Source: Micavibrio sp. UBA6147 (GTDB lineage: Bacteria > Pseudomonadota > Alphaproteobacteria > Micavibrionales > UBA1664). Taken from it: a DNA stretch of 64,000 nt. The notes under the pieces were generated by a model. It worked only from the letters and a program-made list of their open reading frames with translations. It was not told the origin of the DNA and did not search any database. A program made the translations under genes and the position numbers. The stretch covers positions 578,050-642,049 of the forward strand of contig DIUX01000001.1 in NCBI GenBank assembly GCA_002423185.1, read 5' to 3'. Positions 34,810-43,459 of this stretch are shown piece by piece (position 1 is the stretch's first letter; every line of letters begins with the position of its first letter).

Positions 34810-35609
34810 GCCGCCTTGACGTTTTCCTGTAACAGGCCAACCAACCCTTTGTGCAAGAGCGGGTTTGACGCGACAATACTCTTGCCCGAGAAAACCTGCT
34901 CACCTTCATCCAGCGTTGAAACATAGCCGCCGGCTTCCTTCACAATCACGCAACCCGCCGCGACATCCCATGAATTGACGCCGCGCTCCCAATAGCCATC
35001 AAACCGTCCGGCAGCGACATAGGCAAGGTCAAGCGCCGCAGACCCCATCCGCCGAATACCCATGGTGTTGCGCATAATGCTTCCGGCTTCTTGCCAGAAT
35101 AATTTATGGTCGCCCTTTTGAAAGGCGGGCGAACCGGAGGCGAATAAAGCGGTGTGCATTTCATGACGCCCCGATACGCGCAAACGGCGATGCCGCATAA
35201 ACGCGCCTGCGCCCTTGGCCGCCCAGAATAATTCGTCCTTCACGGGGTCAAGAATAACACCGGCGGTGATTTCATTGCCTTCTTGCAAGCCAATCGAAAT
35301 GCACCAATGCGGAATCCCGTGAATGAAGTTATGCGTGCCGTCCAACGGGTCAACATGCCAGCATTTTTCATCCGTGTTACCCGCTATCGCGCCGCGCTCT
35401 TCCATTATAAAAGCAAAATCAGGGCGGGATTTTTTAAGCGAGGTATACAGAATTTCCTCCGCCCGCAAATCGGCGGCGGACACAAAATTGGACGGGCCTT
35501 TTTGCGATACCTGAAGTTGCTCAACCTCGCCGAAATCGCGGGTGAGGCTCTTGGCAGCGGCTTCGGCAGCCTTAACCATGACATTGATAATCGGGGGATG
35601 CGCCGGCAT
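34806..35609 (-). CDS. suhB: Inositol monophosphatase family protein (SuhB-like)
   Basis: Mg-dependent phosphatase of 267 residues. The metal sites are complete: FIMEERGAI near residue 75 (Glu), WHVDPLDGTHNFIHGIP near 88 (DPLDGT), and SWDVAAGCVIVKEAGG near 215 (WD motif). SuhB also acts in rRNA transcription in E. coli; other family members dephosphorylate histidinol phosphate or PAP. The exact substrate here is uncertain. It overlaps the OmpA-like gene and stands behind efp, from which a terminator separates it. Confidence 0.9.
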   Translation of the reverse strand: MPAHPPIINVMVKAAEAAAKSLTRDFGEVEQLQVSQKGPSNFVSAADLRAEEILYTSLKKSRPDFAFIMEERGAIAGNTDEKCWHVDPLDGTHNFIHGIPHWCISIGLQEGNEITAGVILDPVKDELFWAAKGAGAFMRHRRLRVSGRHEMHTALFASGSPAFQKGDHKLFWQEAGSIMRNTMGIRRMGSAALDLAYVAAGRFDGYWERGVNSWDVAAGCVIVKEAGGYVSTLDEGEQVFSGKSIVASNPLLHKGLVGLLQENVKAA

Positions 35610-35660
35610 GGTGTTGGGTTCCTTGGTCTTTTACGGTTCAGTATGACATGCTTGATTGAT

Positions 35661-35690
35661 ATAAAAAAGCAAACAGGGGCGAAACGCCCC
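35661..35690 (-). terminator. Rho-independent terminator behind efp
   Basis: On the minus strand GGGGCG-TTT-CGCCCC (35676-35690) is followed by TGTTTGCTTTTTT. It lies 15 bases after the efp stop and before the inositol phosphatase start, so those genes are probably separate transcripts. Confidence 0.85.
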
Positions 35691-35704
35691 CATTCGCGAA
35701 AAAC

Positions 35705-36271
35705 TTAGTCGCGGGCGCGCTCTACATAGGTGCAATCCTCGGTTTTCACAACGATGCGTGTGCCGCTCTCGATATGCGGCGGCACCATCACGCGTTCGCC
35801 GTTTTCAAGGATGGCAGGCTTGTAGGACGATGAGGCGGTTTGACCTTTGACAACCGGTTCAGCCTCAACAATCGTGACGATCACACTGTCCGGCATTTCA
35901 ACGCGCAACGGCTCGCCGTCATGCGTTTCAACAACGACCTGCATCCCGTCGGTGAGGAACACAGCGGGATAGCCGATGATGTCCTTGCTGATCAAGACTT
36001 GTTCGAATGTTTCGTTGTTCATAAAGTTATATTCGTCGCCGTCCGCGTATAAAAACTGGTACTGGGTTTGATCCAGCCGGACACGCTCGATGGCTTCTTG
36101 GGTACGAAAACGAAGATTGTCTTTATTCCCGCTGCGAAGGTCACGGGCTTCAACCTGAATAACCGCGTTGCCTTTGCCGGGCTGGATAATTTCGTGTTTC
36201 AAAACGACGTAGAGCCTGTTGTTATGGTCAAATACATTACCGGAACGAAGTGTGTTTGCGTTGACTTTCAT
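35705..36271 (-). CDS. efp: Elongation factor P
   Basis: Relieves ribosome stalling at polyproline stretches. It has 188 residues and three beta-barrel domains: MKVNANTLRSGNVFDHNN at the start, IIQPGKGNAVIQVEARDL with Lys33 at the loop tip, and VPPHIESGTRIVVKTEDCTY at the end. The PGKG tip is the lysine type, modified by EpmA-like enzymes where present, and not the arginine type that is rhamnosylated. Proline-rich TolA and OmpA-like proteins in this window are plausible clients. Confidence 0.97.
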   Translation of the reverse strand: MKVNANTLRSGNVFDHNNRLYVVLKHEIIQPGKGNAVIQVEARDLRSGNKDNLRFRTQEAIERVRLDQTQYQFLYADGDEYNFMNNETFEQVLISKDIIGYPAVFLTDGMQVVVETHDGEPLRVEMPDSVIVTIVEAEPVVKGQTASSSYKPAILENGERVMVPPHIESGTRIVVKTEDCTYVERARD

Positions 36272-36315
36272 TTGTCTTACGAATCCATCTGATATGCTTG
36301 GTGTTTATTCGGAAT

Positions 36316-36330
36316 CGCCCATGATGGGCG
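36316..36330. repeat. Perfect palindrome upstream of efp
   Basis: CGCCCAT-G-ATGGGCG is a 15-base inverted repeat around one central base, between the DciA-like stop and efp. There is no T-run, so an operator or a short mRNA hairpin in the efp leader is more likely than a terminator. Confidence 0.4.
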
Positions 36331-36377
36331 CTGTTATCCGATTGTGTGGGGGAAAATAACAGTTTGAGGGCTTGGCT

Positions 36378-36920
36378 TCAACTTCTTTTATCCAGAAGGA
36401 TTTTCTCGCCCAGTTTGTGCAAAAGTTTTTTGAGCGATTGATCCTCAACATCCCCCAAGGCATCATCCAAAAACCCCTTATCCGCCGTGCTTAAATGCGC
36501 CGGAAACAGAACCGTTTTAAGCCGTATATCCAGCCCGTTTTCATGTTTGACGGCAATGTGCTTCACCGCCGAATAGCCGAGATTACGGCTCAGCCGCTCG
36601 ATAATCAGCGCTTCTTGATACATAATTTGTGTTGAAACGGCACTGGCGCATAAAATGTGCAAGGTCGCGACAATTTCGGCCTCCGGCTTGCCCGCTTTGT
36701 CGGTTTTATCCGCTTTTTTGAAGGCGGATTTTCTCGGCTTTTCCTTTTTCCATGTGATATTCACGGGAATAGACTTGTGCGCAAAATCCTGTCCTATAAT
36801 ATCAACCCAAGCCGCATAAATACGTTGCAGGCTTATTTTCGCGTTGATGCCGGATTTCTTGGCGACACGGGTTGAAATTTTCGGCAAGATGGACGCCATA
36901 TGAGAAGGGCCGAAAGACAT
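36378..36920 (-). CDS. DUF721 / DciA-like protein
   Basis: A 180-residue protein of the DciA/DUF721 type. The N-terminal part (SLQRIYAAWVDIIGQDFAHKSIPVNI) matches the family's W-x-x-I/V-G pattern, followed by a basic linker (about residues 58-78, KKEKPRKSAFKKADKTDKA) and a helical segment (VSTQIMYQEALIIERLSRNLGY). DciA loads the DnaB helicase in most bacteria. In alphaproteobacteria this gene is often next to mutY and dsbA; here it is divergent from mutY, 61 bases away. Confidence 0.8.
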   Translation of the reverse strand: MSFGPSHMASILPKISTRVAKKSGINAKISLQRIYAAWVDIIGQDFAHKSIPVNITWKKEKPRKSAFKKADKTDKAGKPEAEIVATLHILCASAVSTQIMYQEALIIERLSRNLGYSAVKHIAVKHENGLDIRLKTVLFPAHLSTADKGFLDDALGDVEDQSLKKLLHKLGEKILLDKRS

Positions 36921-36981
36921 GGATGTCCTTAAAAATACGGTTCAATAGCCAATTCAATAACCAGCAGGATGTAGTCATAGC

Positions 36982-38094
36982 ATGGCAAATACAGCCAGTA
37001 AAACAAAACCCGTCGCCCCGAACCATCATGGGCACCGCCATGACGCGTTCCGCCTTGCCTTGCTGCAATGGTATGACCGCCACCAAAGAACCCTCCCATG
37101 GCGCAGCCTGAACCACGACAACAACCCGCACAGAGCGTATCATGTGTGGCTGTCTGAAGTGATGCTCCAACAAACAACAGTTCCCGCCGTCATGCCGTAT
37201 TTCGTGAAATTCATTGAACGCTGGCCGAGCATTCATGACCTCGCCGCCGCCCCGCAAGACGCCATTATGGAGGCATGGGCGGGGCTGGGGTATTACAGCC
37301 GCGCGCGCAATCTGCATCAATGCGCCATACGCGTTGCGAACGACCATGACGGCCAATTCCCGCCCGATCAGGACGCGCTTAAAAAACTCCCCGGTATCGG
37401 CGAATACACGAGCGCCGCCATCTCCAGCATCGCCTTTAACCGTCCGGCGATTGTGATTGACGGGAATGTTGACCGAATTATTGTCCGCCTCCACGCCATC
37501 ACCCGCCCCATCCGCGAGTCAAAACCGCAAATCCGCGCCTTGGCGGCGGATTATTTCATCACGGACAAAGACGACGGACGCGCCGGAGATTTCGCGCAGG
37601 CCATGATGGACCTCGGCGCCACAATCTGCACGCCGCAAAACCCCAAATGCGGATTATGCCCCGTGATGGATTTTTGCGCGGCGAAGGCCGATGGAATAGC
37701 CGGCGCAATCCCCGCCAAGCCGCCCAAAACAATTAAACCGCTGCGGCACGGGATTGCCTATTGGATTGAGGATGGGCAAGGGGGCGTCCTTTTGGAACGG
37801 CGCCCGAAAACCGGAATGCTCGCCGAAACGCTCGGCCTTCCTTGTTCGCCTTGGGTGGAGGTTGAGCGAAAAACAGCCAAGCCTTTATCGGACAGCCCCC
37901 ACATCCGCCATGTTTTCACGCATTTTGAGCTTCACCTTCGCATAGAAAAGCAAAAAACGCAGGAATTTGACCTAAGCCAAATAGGGAATGGGCAGTTTTT
38001 TTATGCACAAAAGAGCCAAATACAAACAATGGGCTTTCCTAGCCTATTCCAGAAAGCCATCGATTTTGCTATAAGGGAAGAAATAACGTCATGA
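36982..38094 (+). CDS. mutY: A/G-specific adenine glycosylase MutY
   Basis: Base-excision repair enzyme that removes adenine opposite 8-oxoguanine. The 370 residues include LPWRSLNHDNNPHRAYHVWLSE (start near residue 38), EVMLQQTTVPAVMPYF, the helix-hairpin-helix LPGIGEYTSAAISSIAF near 138, the catalytic Asp in VIDGNVDRIIVRL, the iron-sulfur cluster motif CTPQNPKCGLCPVMDFC near 215 and a C-terminal Nudix-like domain (GGVLLERRPKTGML). Its stop overlaps the next gene (ATGA). Confidence 0.96.
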   Translation: MANTASKTKPVAPNHHGHRHDAFRLALLQWYDRHQRTLPWRSLNHDNNPHRAYHVWLSEVMLQQTTVPAVMPYFVKFIERWPSIHDLAAAPQDAIMEAWAGLGYYSRARNLHQCAIRVANDHDGQFPPDQDALKKLPGIGEYTSAAISSIAFNRPAIVIDGNVDRIIVRLHAITRPIRESKPQIRALAADYFITDKDDGRAGDFAQAMMDLGATICTPQNPKCGLCPVMDFCAAKADGIAGAIPAKPPKTIKPLRHGIAYWIEDGQGGVLLERRPKTGMLAETLGLPCSPWVEVERKTAKPLSDSPHIRHVFTHFELHLRIEKQKTQEFDLSQIGNGQFFYAQKSQIQTMGFPSLFQKAIDFAIREEITS

Positions 38095-38936
38095 GCATCA
38101 CAATGAAACAACACCTGTTTGCACGTTCTCTCTCGTCGGCTCTCTCGATGGCTCTTATGGCTGTCATCTTTGTTTTCTCTGGCTCAGATGTCTTTGCGCA
38201 AAAAGATAAATCCGATAGCCGCGTGATCATGCAGGCATCAAAAATCGATTCTCCGGTCACAACCACCCTCGGAACATATGAACCTGTTCGTGTTGACGAT
38301 GTTGCCGGACTGTTTTGGAAATATGGAGTGCATACATATGACGACGTTACCGCTTTAAACCAATTCCTGCTTTTGAAAAATTGCGTCATTTATGACGATT
38401 ATTTTTCAAATGATTTTCTGTGGCAACGCATCGTCCAAAGCCAAGTTCGTGAAATTGACTATTTCAAAGACACATATAAGTCACGCTTTGTTATTCCCGA
38501 TGTGGTCAGCCTCGCCCGATTTGATTTTCAAGAGAGTGTTTTCTACCTGACCAATGATTCAGCCTTCCGCAATATGGGCTTCATCACGTTTTTCAATCCG
38601 GATACGGTTGATATGAATTGCGATATTTACCGGCATATTCATGAGCTCAAGAAATATCCGATCAACAACATATACGCCAAGCTTGAAAATCCGGTCACGA
38701 TGCAATATGTGCCCATCAAACGCGAGGATGCCCAACGCTTGATTGATGACCTTTCGACAAAATCAGAAAAAGACCGCGTTATGTATTCGCGCGTGTATAT
38801 CAACATTATCGGCGTGAGCAAGGTTTCGCTCAAAGGGTCATTTTCGGATCAGGTTGAATTTCTCGCCCGTATGGAACGTATCGAAATCTACGAAGATATC
38901 GAAAACAAAAAGCTCCTTTATCAAAGGGATTTTTAG
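38091..38936 (+). CDS. Exported protein of unknown function, translationally coupled to mutY
   Basis: A 281-residue protein with a clear signal peptide (about residues 14-36, ALSMALMAVIFVFSGSDVFA|Q). The mature part is rich in Tyr, Phe and Asp: NCVIYDDYFSNDFLWQRIVQSQ near residue 97, then FYLTNDSAFRNMGFITFFNP and VYINIIGVSKVSLKG. I cannot place it; DUF4852 is a family it vaguely resembles, from memory only. No enzyme motif was seen. The 4-base overlap with mutY is surprising, because one product is cytosolic and the other periplasmic. It faces the midA gene at 11 bases. Confidence 0.75.
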   Translation: MSITMKQHLFARSLSSALSMALMAVIFVFSGSDVFAQKDKSDSRVIMQASKIDSPVTTTLGTYEPVRVDDVAGLFWKYGVHTYDDVTALNQFLLLKNCVIYDDYFSNDFLWQRIVQSQVREIDYFKDTYKSRFVIPDVVSLARFDFQESVFYLTNDSAFRNMGFITFFNPDTVDMNCDIYRHIHELKKYPINNIYAKLENPVTMQYVPIKREDAQRLIDDLSTKSEKDRVMYSRVYINIIGVSKVSLKGSFSDQVEFLARMERIEIYEDIENKKLLYQRDF

Positions 38937-38947
38937 GCGGGCGCCCA

Positions 38948-40081
38948 TTACGGGGCGTTACATTCAATTTGCATTGCTTTAAACAGCAACCCCATTTGGT
39001 CTGGCGTTTCGCCGATGAGCCGGCGGAGCCCTTGCTCCAGCACTTGTGTGTTTTCAGGGGCGGTTTTACAGAGCTTTTCACACCATTGTCTTATTCCAAA
39101 GGTCTCCAGAAAGTTTTTCTGGGTACTGAGCGTAATGGCTGAAGAGGCGTCTTTCCCTTCCAACGCTATCACGTCATGCGCGGCGTTGGTCAAGGCGGCG
39201 AAATCAACGTGGCTTGTGATGTCCGCATCGCCGCAAGAATCCAAAACCGAATGATATTGATGGCTCATCATGGCTTGGAGTGTGTCGCCGTATCCTGATT
39301 GCGTATGTCCGTAGTCAAAGAACAAGGCCGCACCGGATTGGCGAGCAATGAGGCGGGTCATCGCGGCACAAAGAGAGTCCCGAATTGGCGCGTATTCGAA
39401 AATATCGCCGTCTTGAGGTTCGGGCAGTGATGATTTTGGAGCGGGGAAGAACCATGACGCGTCACTCAAGCCGAAGCATAAATCGCCGTCATCGCCAAGG
39501 CCAATCACGCGTTCGTGCCATTGATTGCGGGGGGCATCGTAAGAAAACTGGCGACAGCCAATCGCGTCGAAAAATTCATTGCCGAGGAAAAGGACGGGCG
39601 CGTTGGGGCTGATCTCCTCAAACTGGCTGATCCATCGCGCTTGGAATCCGTGTGCTGTGAGCGTTTGTTTTTGGGCGGCGCGAAGGGGTGGGCTGATCTC
39701 CATCAAACACACGTCAAGCGCGTCATAAAGCGCCGCATTTTTGCGTGCCATGCGTAAAATATCGGCCATCAGCGTTCCGCGCCCCGGGCCACATTCAACC
39801 AGGGTGAGGCGCGGCGGACGCCCCAAGCGTTCATAGGATTGCATCACCCACAGGCCAATCACATCGCCAAAAAGTTGCGATATCTCCGGCGCGGTTGTGA
39901 AGTCGCCCTTTGTGCCGAATGGGTCTTTTTTCATGTAATACCCATGCACGGGATGGCACAGGCATTGCTCCATATAGGCATCAATACTCATCGGGCCATG
40001 CTGGCGGATATGGCTGCGGATGATATCGCTGAGCGTGTCGATATCTTTTATTGAGGCCTTATTCTCCGGCATGTTTGGCAT
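38948..40081 (-). CDS. MidA/NDUFAF7-family SAM-dependent methyltransferase
   Basis: DUF185 protein of 377 residues. The human homologue NDUFAF7 methylates an Arg of a complex I subunit, so a role in complex I assembly is the family inference. MSIDAYMEQCLCHPVHGYYM near residue 30 and GDFTTAPEISQLFGDVIGLW near 57 are hallmarks; the SAM motif is LVECGPGRGTLMADILR near 92. The frame extends to a GTG at 40114, but ATG at 40081 or 40072 fits better; either overlaps the lgt stop, so the pair is co-translated. Confidence 0.92.
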   Translation of the reverse strand: MPNMPENKASIKDIDTLSDIIRSHIRQHGPMSIDAYMEQCLCHPVHGYYMKKDPFGTKGDFTTAPEISQLFGDVIGLWVMQSYERLGRPPRLTLVECGPGRGTLMADILRMARKNAALYDALDVCLMEISPPLRAAQKQTLTAHGFQARWISQFEEISPNAPVLFLGNEFFDAIGCRQFSYDAPRNQWHERVIGLGDDGDLCFGLSDASWFFPAPKSSLPEPQDGDIFEYAPIRDSLCAAMTRLIARQSGAALFFDYGHTQSGYGDTLQAMMSHQYHSVLDSCGDADITSHVDFAALTNAAHDVIALEGKDASSAITLSTQKNFLETFGIRQWCEKLCKTAPENTQVLEQGLRRLIGETPDQMGLLFKAMQIECNAP

Positions 40082-40877
40082 GGTTCCGTCTTGCCCAAAG
40101 AATGATGACAACACCGGCGATGATCATGGGAATGCATAAGATTTGCCCCATGCTGATGACGCCGGCAAAGAGGCCAAGCTGGGCGTCCGGTTCGCGGACG
40201 AATTCAACCATAAACCGCGCCGAACCATAGCCGATTAAAAACACACCGGAAATTGTTCCGTAGGCTTTGCTGATGCTGTGTTTACGGGCGCAGAAAAACA
40301 ACACGATGAAAAGGACGAGCCCTTCAAGCAAGGCCTCATAAATTTGTGACGGGTGGCGCGGTACGCCATCGCTTCCGGGGAAAACCATCGCCCAAGGACC
40401 ATCGGTCGGCCGCCCGTACAGCTCCGCATTCACAAAATTCGCCAACCGCCCGAAGAACAGCCCGATCGGCGTGGCGCAGGCGAGAATATCGGTGATTTGA
40501 AAGAAATGAATATTATTCTTGCGCCCGAACAAGGCGCTCGCCACCAACACCCCCAAAAAGCCACCATGAAACGACATGCCGCCATGCCAAATTTTAAGAA
40601 TTTCCAACGGGTTCGCCGCATAATAGGAGGTTTGATAGAAGAGGGCATAGCCAATCCGCCCGCCCAAAATGACCCCGATCATAATCCACAGCAATAAATC
40701 ATCGAGATGCCGCGCGGTTACGGGGCTCCATGGCATACGGCGCACCAATAATGTGCAATATTGCCAGCCCATTAAAAAACCCGCGAGATAAGCAAGCGCA
40801 TACCAACGGATCAATAAGGGCCCGATAGAAAAGGCAACGGCGCCGATATCAGGAAAATCAAGATAGGTGTTTTGCAT
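40059..40877 (-). CDS. lgt: Prolipoprotein diacylglyceryl transferase
   Basis: Inner-membrane enzyme that adds diacylglycerol to the lipobox cysteine of prelipoproteins. The 272 residues have seven predicted membrane helices. RWYALAYLAGFLMGW is near residue 25, GGRIGYALFYQ near 75, GGMSFHGGFLGVLVA near 100, and the Lgt signature GRLANFVNAELYGRPTDGPW near 143. It starts one base inside the folB stop (TAATG). A client in this window is the M48 lipoprotein at 56970. Confidence 0.96.
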   Translation of the reverse strand: MQNTYLDFPDIGAVAFSIGPLLIRWYALAYLAGFLMGWQYCTLLVRRMPWSPVTARHLDDLLLWIMIGVILGGRIGYALFYQTSYYAANPLEILKIWHGGMSFHGGFLGVLVASALFGRKNNIHFFQITDILACATPIGLFFGRLANFVNAELYGRPTDGPWAMVFPGSDGVPRHPSQIYEALLEGLVLFIVLFFCARKHSISKAYGTISGVFLIGYGSARFMVEFVREPDAQLGLFAGVISMGQILCIPMIIAGVVIILWARRNHAKHAGE

Positions 40878-41305
40878 TATGCGCGACCCTTTGCGGTAAC
40901 AATCTTGTTTTGCAGGCGTTCATTGGCCTCAGGATTAACGAAACGCATGCTGACACCGACACGCGTGCTGCCTTCGAATATATCGGGCTTGATGATGCGA
41001 ATATCCATCGCCATGACCCGCCGATGACGCATAAAGGCCTCGGCAAGGCTTTGCGCCAGATGCTCAAGCAAATTAAAATGCTTTGTACCACATAGATCCC
41101 GCGCCAATACGATGAAATCCTCATAAGACACAATATCGTCCACATCGCCCTTATCCTCGATGATTTCGGCAAGGTCGACATCGGCGCACATATCAATAAT
41201 GACGCGCTGCTTGGCTTGCTTTTCATGCTCGTAAATCCCCACGGACATAACAAGCTCCAAATTTTCGACATGGATTTGAGTTTTAAGGCGCTGGGCTGTG
41301 ATCAT
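40877..41305 (-). CDS. folB: Dihydroneopterin aldolase
   Basis: Folate pathway enzyme. The 142-residue product has IHVENLELVMSVGIYEHEKQ near the start, with the active-site region GIYEHE, then VSYEDFIVLARDL, NLLEHLAQSLAEA and IIKPDIFEGSTRVGVSMR. The longer frame to 41425 adds 40 unconserved residues and overlaps the GANTC-rich promoter region, so ATG 41305 was chosen. It overlaps lgt by one base and is divergent from ccrM. Confidence 0.92.
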   Translation of the reverse strand: MITAQRLKTQIHVENLELVMSVGIYEHEKQAKQRVIIDMCADVDLAEIIEDKGDVDDIVSYEDFIVLARDLCGTKHFNLLEHLAQSLAEAFMRHRRVMAMDIRIIKPDIFEGSTRVGVSMRFVNPEANERLQNKIVTAKGRA

Positions 41306-41405
41306 CGTTCTTGCTTTGTTTTTGCTTTGACAGGCATTAGGCCAAGAATTAGCACAATTCACCAATAAAAAACAGCGATTGTGTTTTTCCGCGCGAAGCG
41401 CGAAG

Positions 41406-41505
41406 GAATCAGGGAAAAGAGTCAACGGAATCAGTATGAAACAGATTATTCCTCAACAAACATGAAAAAAGACCTTGACGCCGAATCGCGTTTGAATCAT
41501 GATTC
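41406..41505 (+). promoter_or_regulatory. Cluster of six GANTC (CcrM target) sites upstream of ccrM
   Basis: Six GANTC sites lie in 100 bases: 41406-41410, 41419-41423, 41428-41432, 41483-41487, 41494-41498 and 41501-41505. Random expectation is about one per 256 bases. They stand between the folB and ccrM starts, 56-155 bases before the ccrM ATG. In Caulobacter the ccrM promoter is itself controlled by methylation of GANTC sites, so autoregulation through the cell cycle is likely here. Confidence 0.7.
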
Positions 41506-41560
41506 GTTTCGGTTTTGCAATAGAAAAAACCATGGTTTTAAACTTACACACAGGCACAGC

Positions 41561-42676
41561 ATGACATCGCTTCCTCTCGACCGCATCCTCAAGGGGGACT
41601 GTATAGAATCCCTGAAATCCTTGCCGGATTCCTCGGTCGATATGATTTTTGCCGATCCGCCTTATAACCTCCAGCTCGGCGGCGATTTACACCGCCCGAA
41701 TAACAGCAAGGTTGACGCGGTGGACGATGATTGGGACAAATTCACCGATTTTGCGACCTATGACGCTTTTACCCGCGCATGGATGGGCGAAGCGCGCCGC
41801 ATTTTAAAGCCAAACGGGTCGATTTGGGTCATCGGGAGCTATCACAATATTTTCCGCGTTGGGGCAGAGCTTCAAAACCTCGGCTACTGGATCTTGAATG
41901 ACATTATATGGCGCAAGACCAACCCCATGCCGAATTTTCGCGGGCGCAGATTCACAAACGCCCACGAAACCATGATTTGGGCGGCAAAGTCGGAAAAATC
42001 GAGATATTGCTTTCAATATGACGCCATGAAGTCGATGAATGAAGACCTTCAGATGCGCAGTGATTGGCTCCTCCCTATATGTTCGGGCGGTGAACGCCTT
42101 AAGGACGGTGAGGGGAGCAAAGTTCACCCGACACAAAAACCGGAGAGCTTGCTCTACCGCGTCATTCTTTCCTCCACGAAGCCCGGCGATGTTGTGCTCG
42201 ATCCGTTTTTCGGAACGGGCACAACCGGTGCCGTGGCGAAGAAAATGGGTCGCCACTTCATCGGCCTTGAACGGGAAGACAGCTATATCAAAGCCGCCGA
42301 AGAACGCCTCGCCGCGATTGAATTCGGCACGAATGACGAAGTTCTCAGCACCCCCGCCAAGCGCGAACAAAAACGCATCCCCTTCGGATCAATCGTTGAA
42401 AACGGGATGCTCCCCCCCGGCAGTGACCTTGTCTGCCCCAAAGGCCTGTACGAAGCCAAAGTCGCCGCCGATGGCAACATCATCGTCAAAACGAAATCAG
42501 GGCGCTTCCGCGGGTCAATCCACAAAGTCGGTGCCGCGATTCAAAATGCGCCGAGCTGTAACGGCTGGACATACTGGCATTACCGCCGCGAAGGCGCTTT
42601 GAAGCCGATTGACCACCTACGCGAAAAACTGCGCCTTGCGCAAGAAAATGACGCATCGGGCGCATCACTGCAATAG
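41561..42676 (+). CDS. ccrM: CcrM-type adenine DNA methyltransferase (GANTC)
   Basis: Cell-cycle methyltransferase that makes N6-methyladenine in GANTC. The 371-residue protein has the beta-class order: the catalytic motif FADPPYNLQLGG near residue 30, then HPTQKPESLLYRVI and the SAM motif VVLDPFFGTGTTGAVAKKMG near 210-225. The last 85 residues (GSIHKVGAAIQNAPSCNGWTY within) are the CcrM-specific C-terminal domain. The start MTSLPLDRIL at 41561 was preferred to the frame's first codon at 41381, which would translate the promoter region. No restriction enzyme gene lies nearby, as expected for an orphan methyltransferase. rnhB is convergent behind it. Confidence 0.95.
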   Translation: MTSLPLDRILKGDCIESLKSLPDSSVDMIFADPPYNLQLGGDLHRPNNSKVDAVDDDWDKFTDFATYDAFTRAWMGEARRILKPNGSIWVIGSYHNIFRVGAELQNLGYWILNDIIWRKTNPMPNFRGRRFTNAHETMIWAAKSEKSRYCFQYDAMKSMNEDLQMRSDWLLPICSGGERLKDGEGSKVHPTQKPESLLYRVILSSTKPGDVVLDPFFGTGTTGAVAKKMGRHFIGLEREDSYIKAAEERLAAIEFGTNDEVLSTPAKREQKRIPFGSIVENGMLPPGSDLVCPKGLYEAKVAADGNIIVKTKSGRFRGSIHKVGAAIQNAPSCNGWTYWHYRREGALKPIDHLREKLRLAQENDASGASLQ

Positions 42677-42769
42677 GCCGAACAAAAAGCGAAAGAAGCG
42701 AGTGACCTTAAAATGCACCCGCTTGACGCGTTTTTGCGTCGATCCTGCACGCCGAATAAAACACAGCCA

Positions 42770-43453
42770 TTATTCCATGTTCTTAAGCGGTGCAAAACTC
42801 ATGCGGTGATGCGGGGTCGCACCGTATTTTGCGATGGCGTCCAAATGATCAGCCGTGCCATAGCCGGAATTTTTATGCCATTGATAGGCGGGGTATTGCC
42901 GGCCTATTTCTTCCAAAAGCCTGTCCCGTGTGACCTTTGCCACCACCGACGCCGCCGCGATGCACAGCGATTTTGCATCGCCTTTGACAATGGCTCGTGC
43001 CGCGATGGGCATGTCTTTTGGCACGCGGTTGCCGTCTATTAACGCAAGGTCGGGGGAAAAGGCGGATAGATGCGCCTGCGTCACGCCGCGACGCGCCATC
43101 ATATCGTGCCATGCACGGGTCATGGCGTTCATGCTGGCGTGCAGGATGTTGATATCGTCTATTTCCTCGATACCGGCCTGACCCACGCCATAGGCGCAAA
43201 ATCGGGTCACGAGATCAAAAAGAACCTCGCGGCGCGATTTACTGAGTTTTTTGCTGTCTTGTAAGGTGAGAAGTTCCGGCGCTTTGGCAAGAGCCTCAGG
43301 CGGAATATGAACACAGCCAGCAATAACGGGGCCAACCAAGGGCCCGCGTCCGGCCTCATCCAGCCCGCACAAAAATTTGGCTTTAAAACCATTGTCAAAT
43401 TCCAGCCCCTGACAGGTGAGCATGGGCGCGGGGGCGAAGGATGGGTTTGGCAT
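42770..43453 (-). CDS. rnhB: Ribonuclease HII
   Basis: Cuts RNA in RNA-DNA hybrids and at single ribonucleotides. The 227-residue product has CGLDEAGRGPLVGPVIAGCV near residue 30 (DEAGRG motif), DSKKLSKSRRE near 67, ALIDGNRVP near 137 and KVTRDRLLEEIGRQYPAYQW near 172, all diagnostic. ccrM and rnhB are neighbours in other alphaproteobacteria, too. It begins six bases after the stop of the first pepN gene, so it may be on the pepN transcript. Confidence 0.96.
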   Translation of the reverse strand: MPNPSFAPAPMLTCQGLEFDNGFKAKFLCGLDEAGRGPLVGPVIAGCVHIPPEALAKAPELLTLQDSKKLSKSRREVLFDLVTRFCAYGVGQAGIEEIDDINILHASMNAMTRAWHDMMARRGVTQAHLSAFSPDLALIDGNRVPKDMPIAARAIVKGDAKSLCIAAASVVAKVTRDRLLEEIGRQYPAYQWHKNSGYGTADHLDAIAKYGATPHHRMSFAPLKNME

Positions 43454-43459
43454 AATGAT

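Noticed and set aside
41381..41560. Sixty-codon N-terminal extension of CcrM
   Set aside because: It is unlike any CcrM N-terminus and overlaps the GANTC-rich promoter region; ATG 41561 matches the family start.
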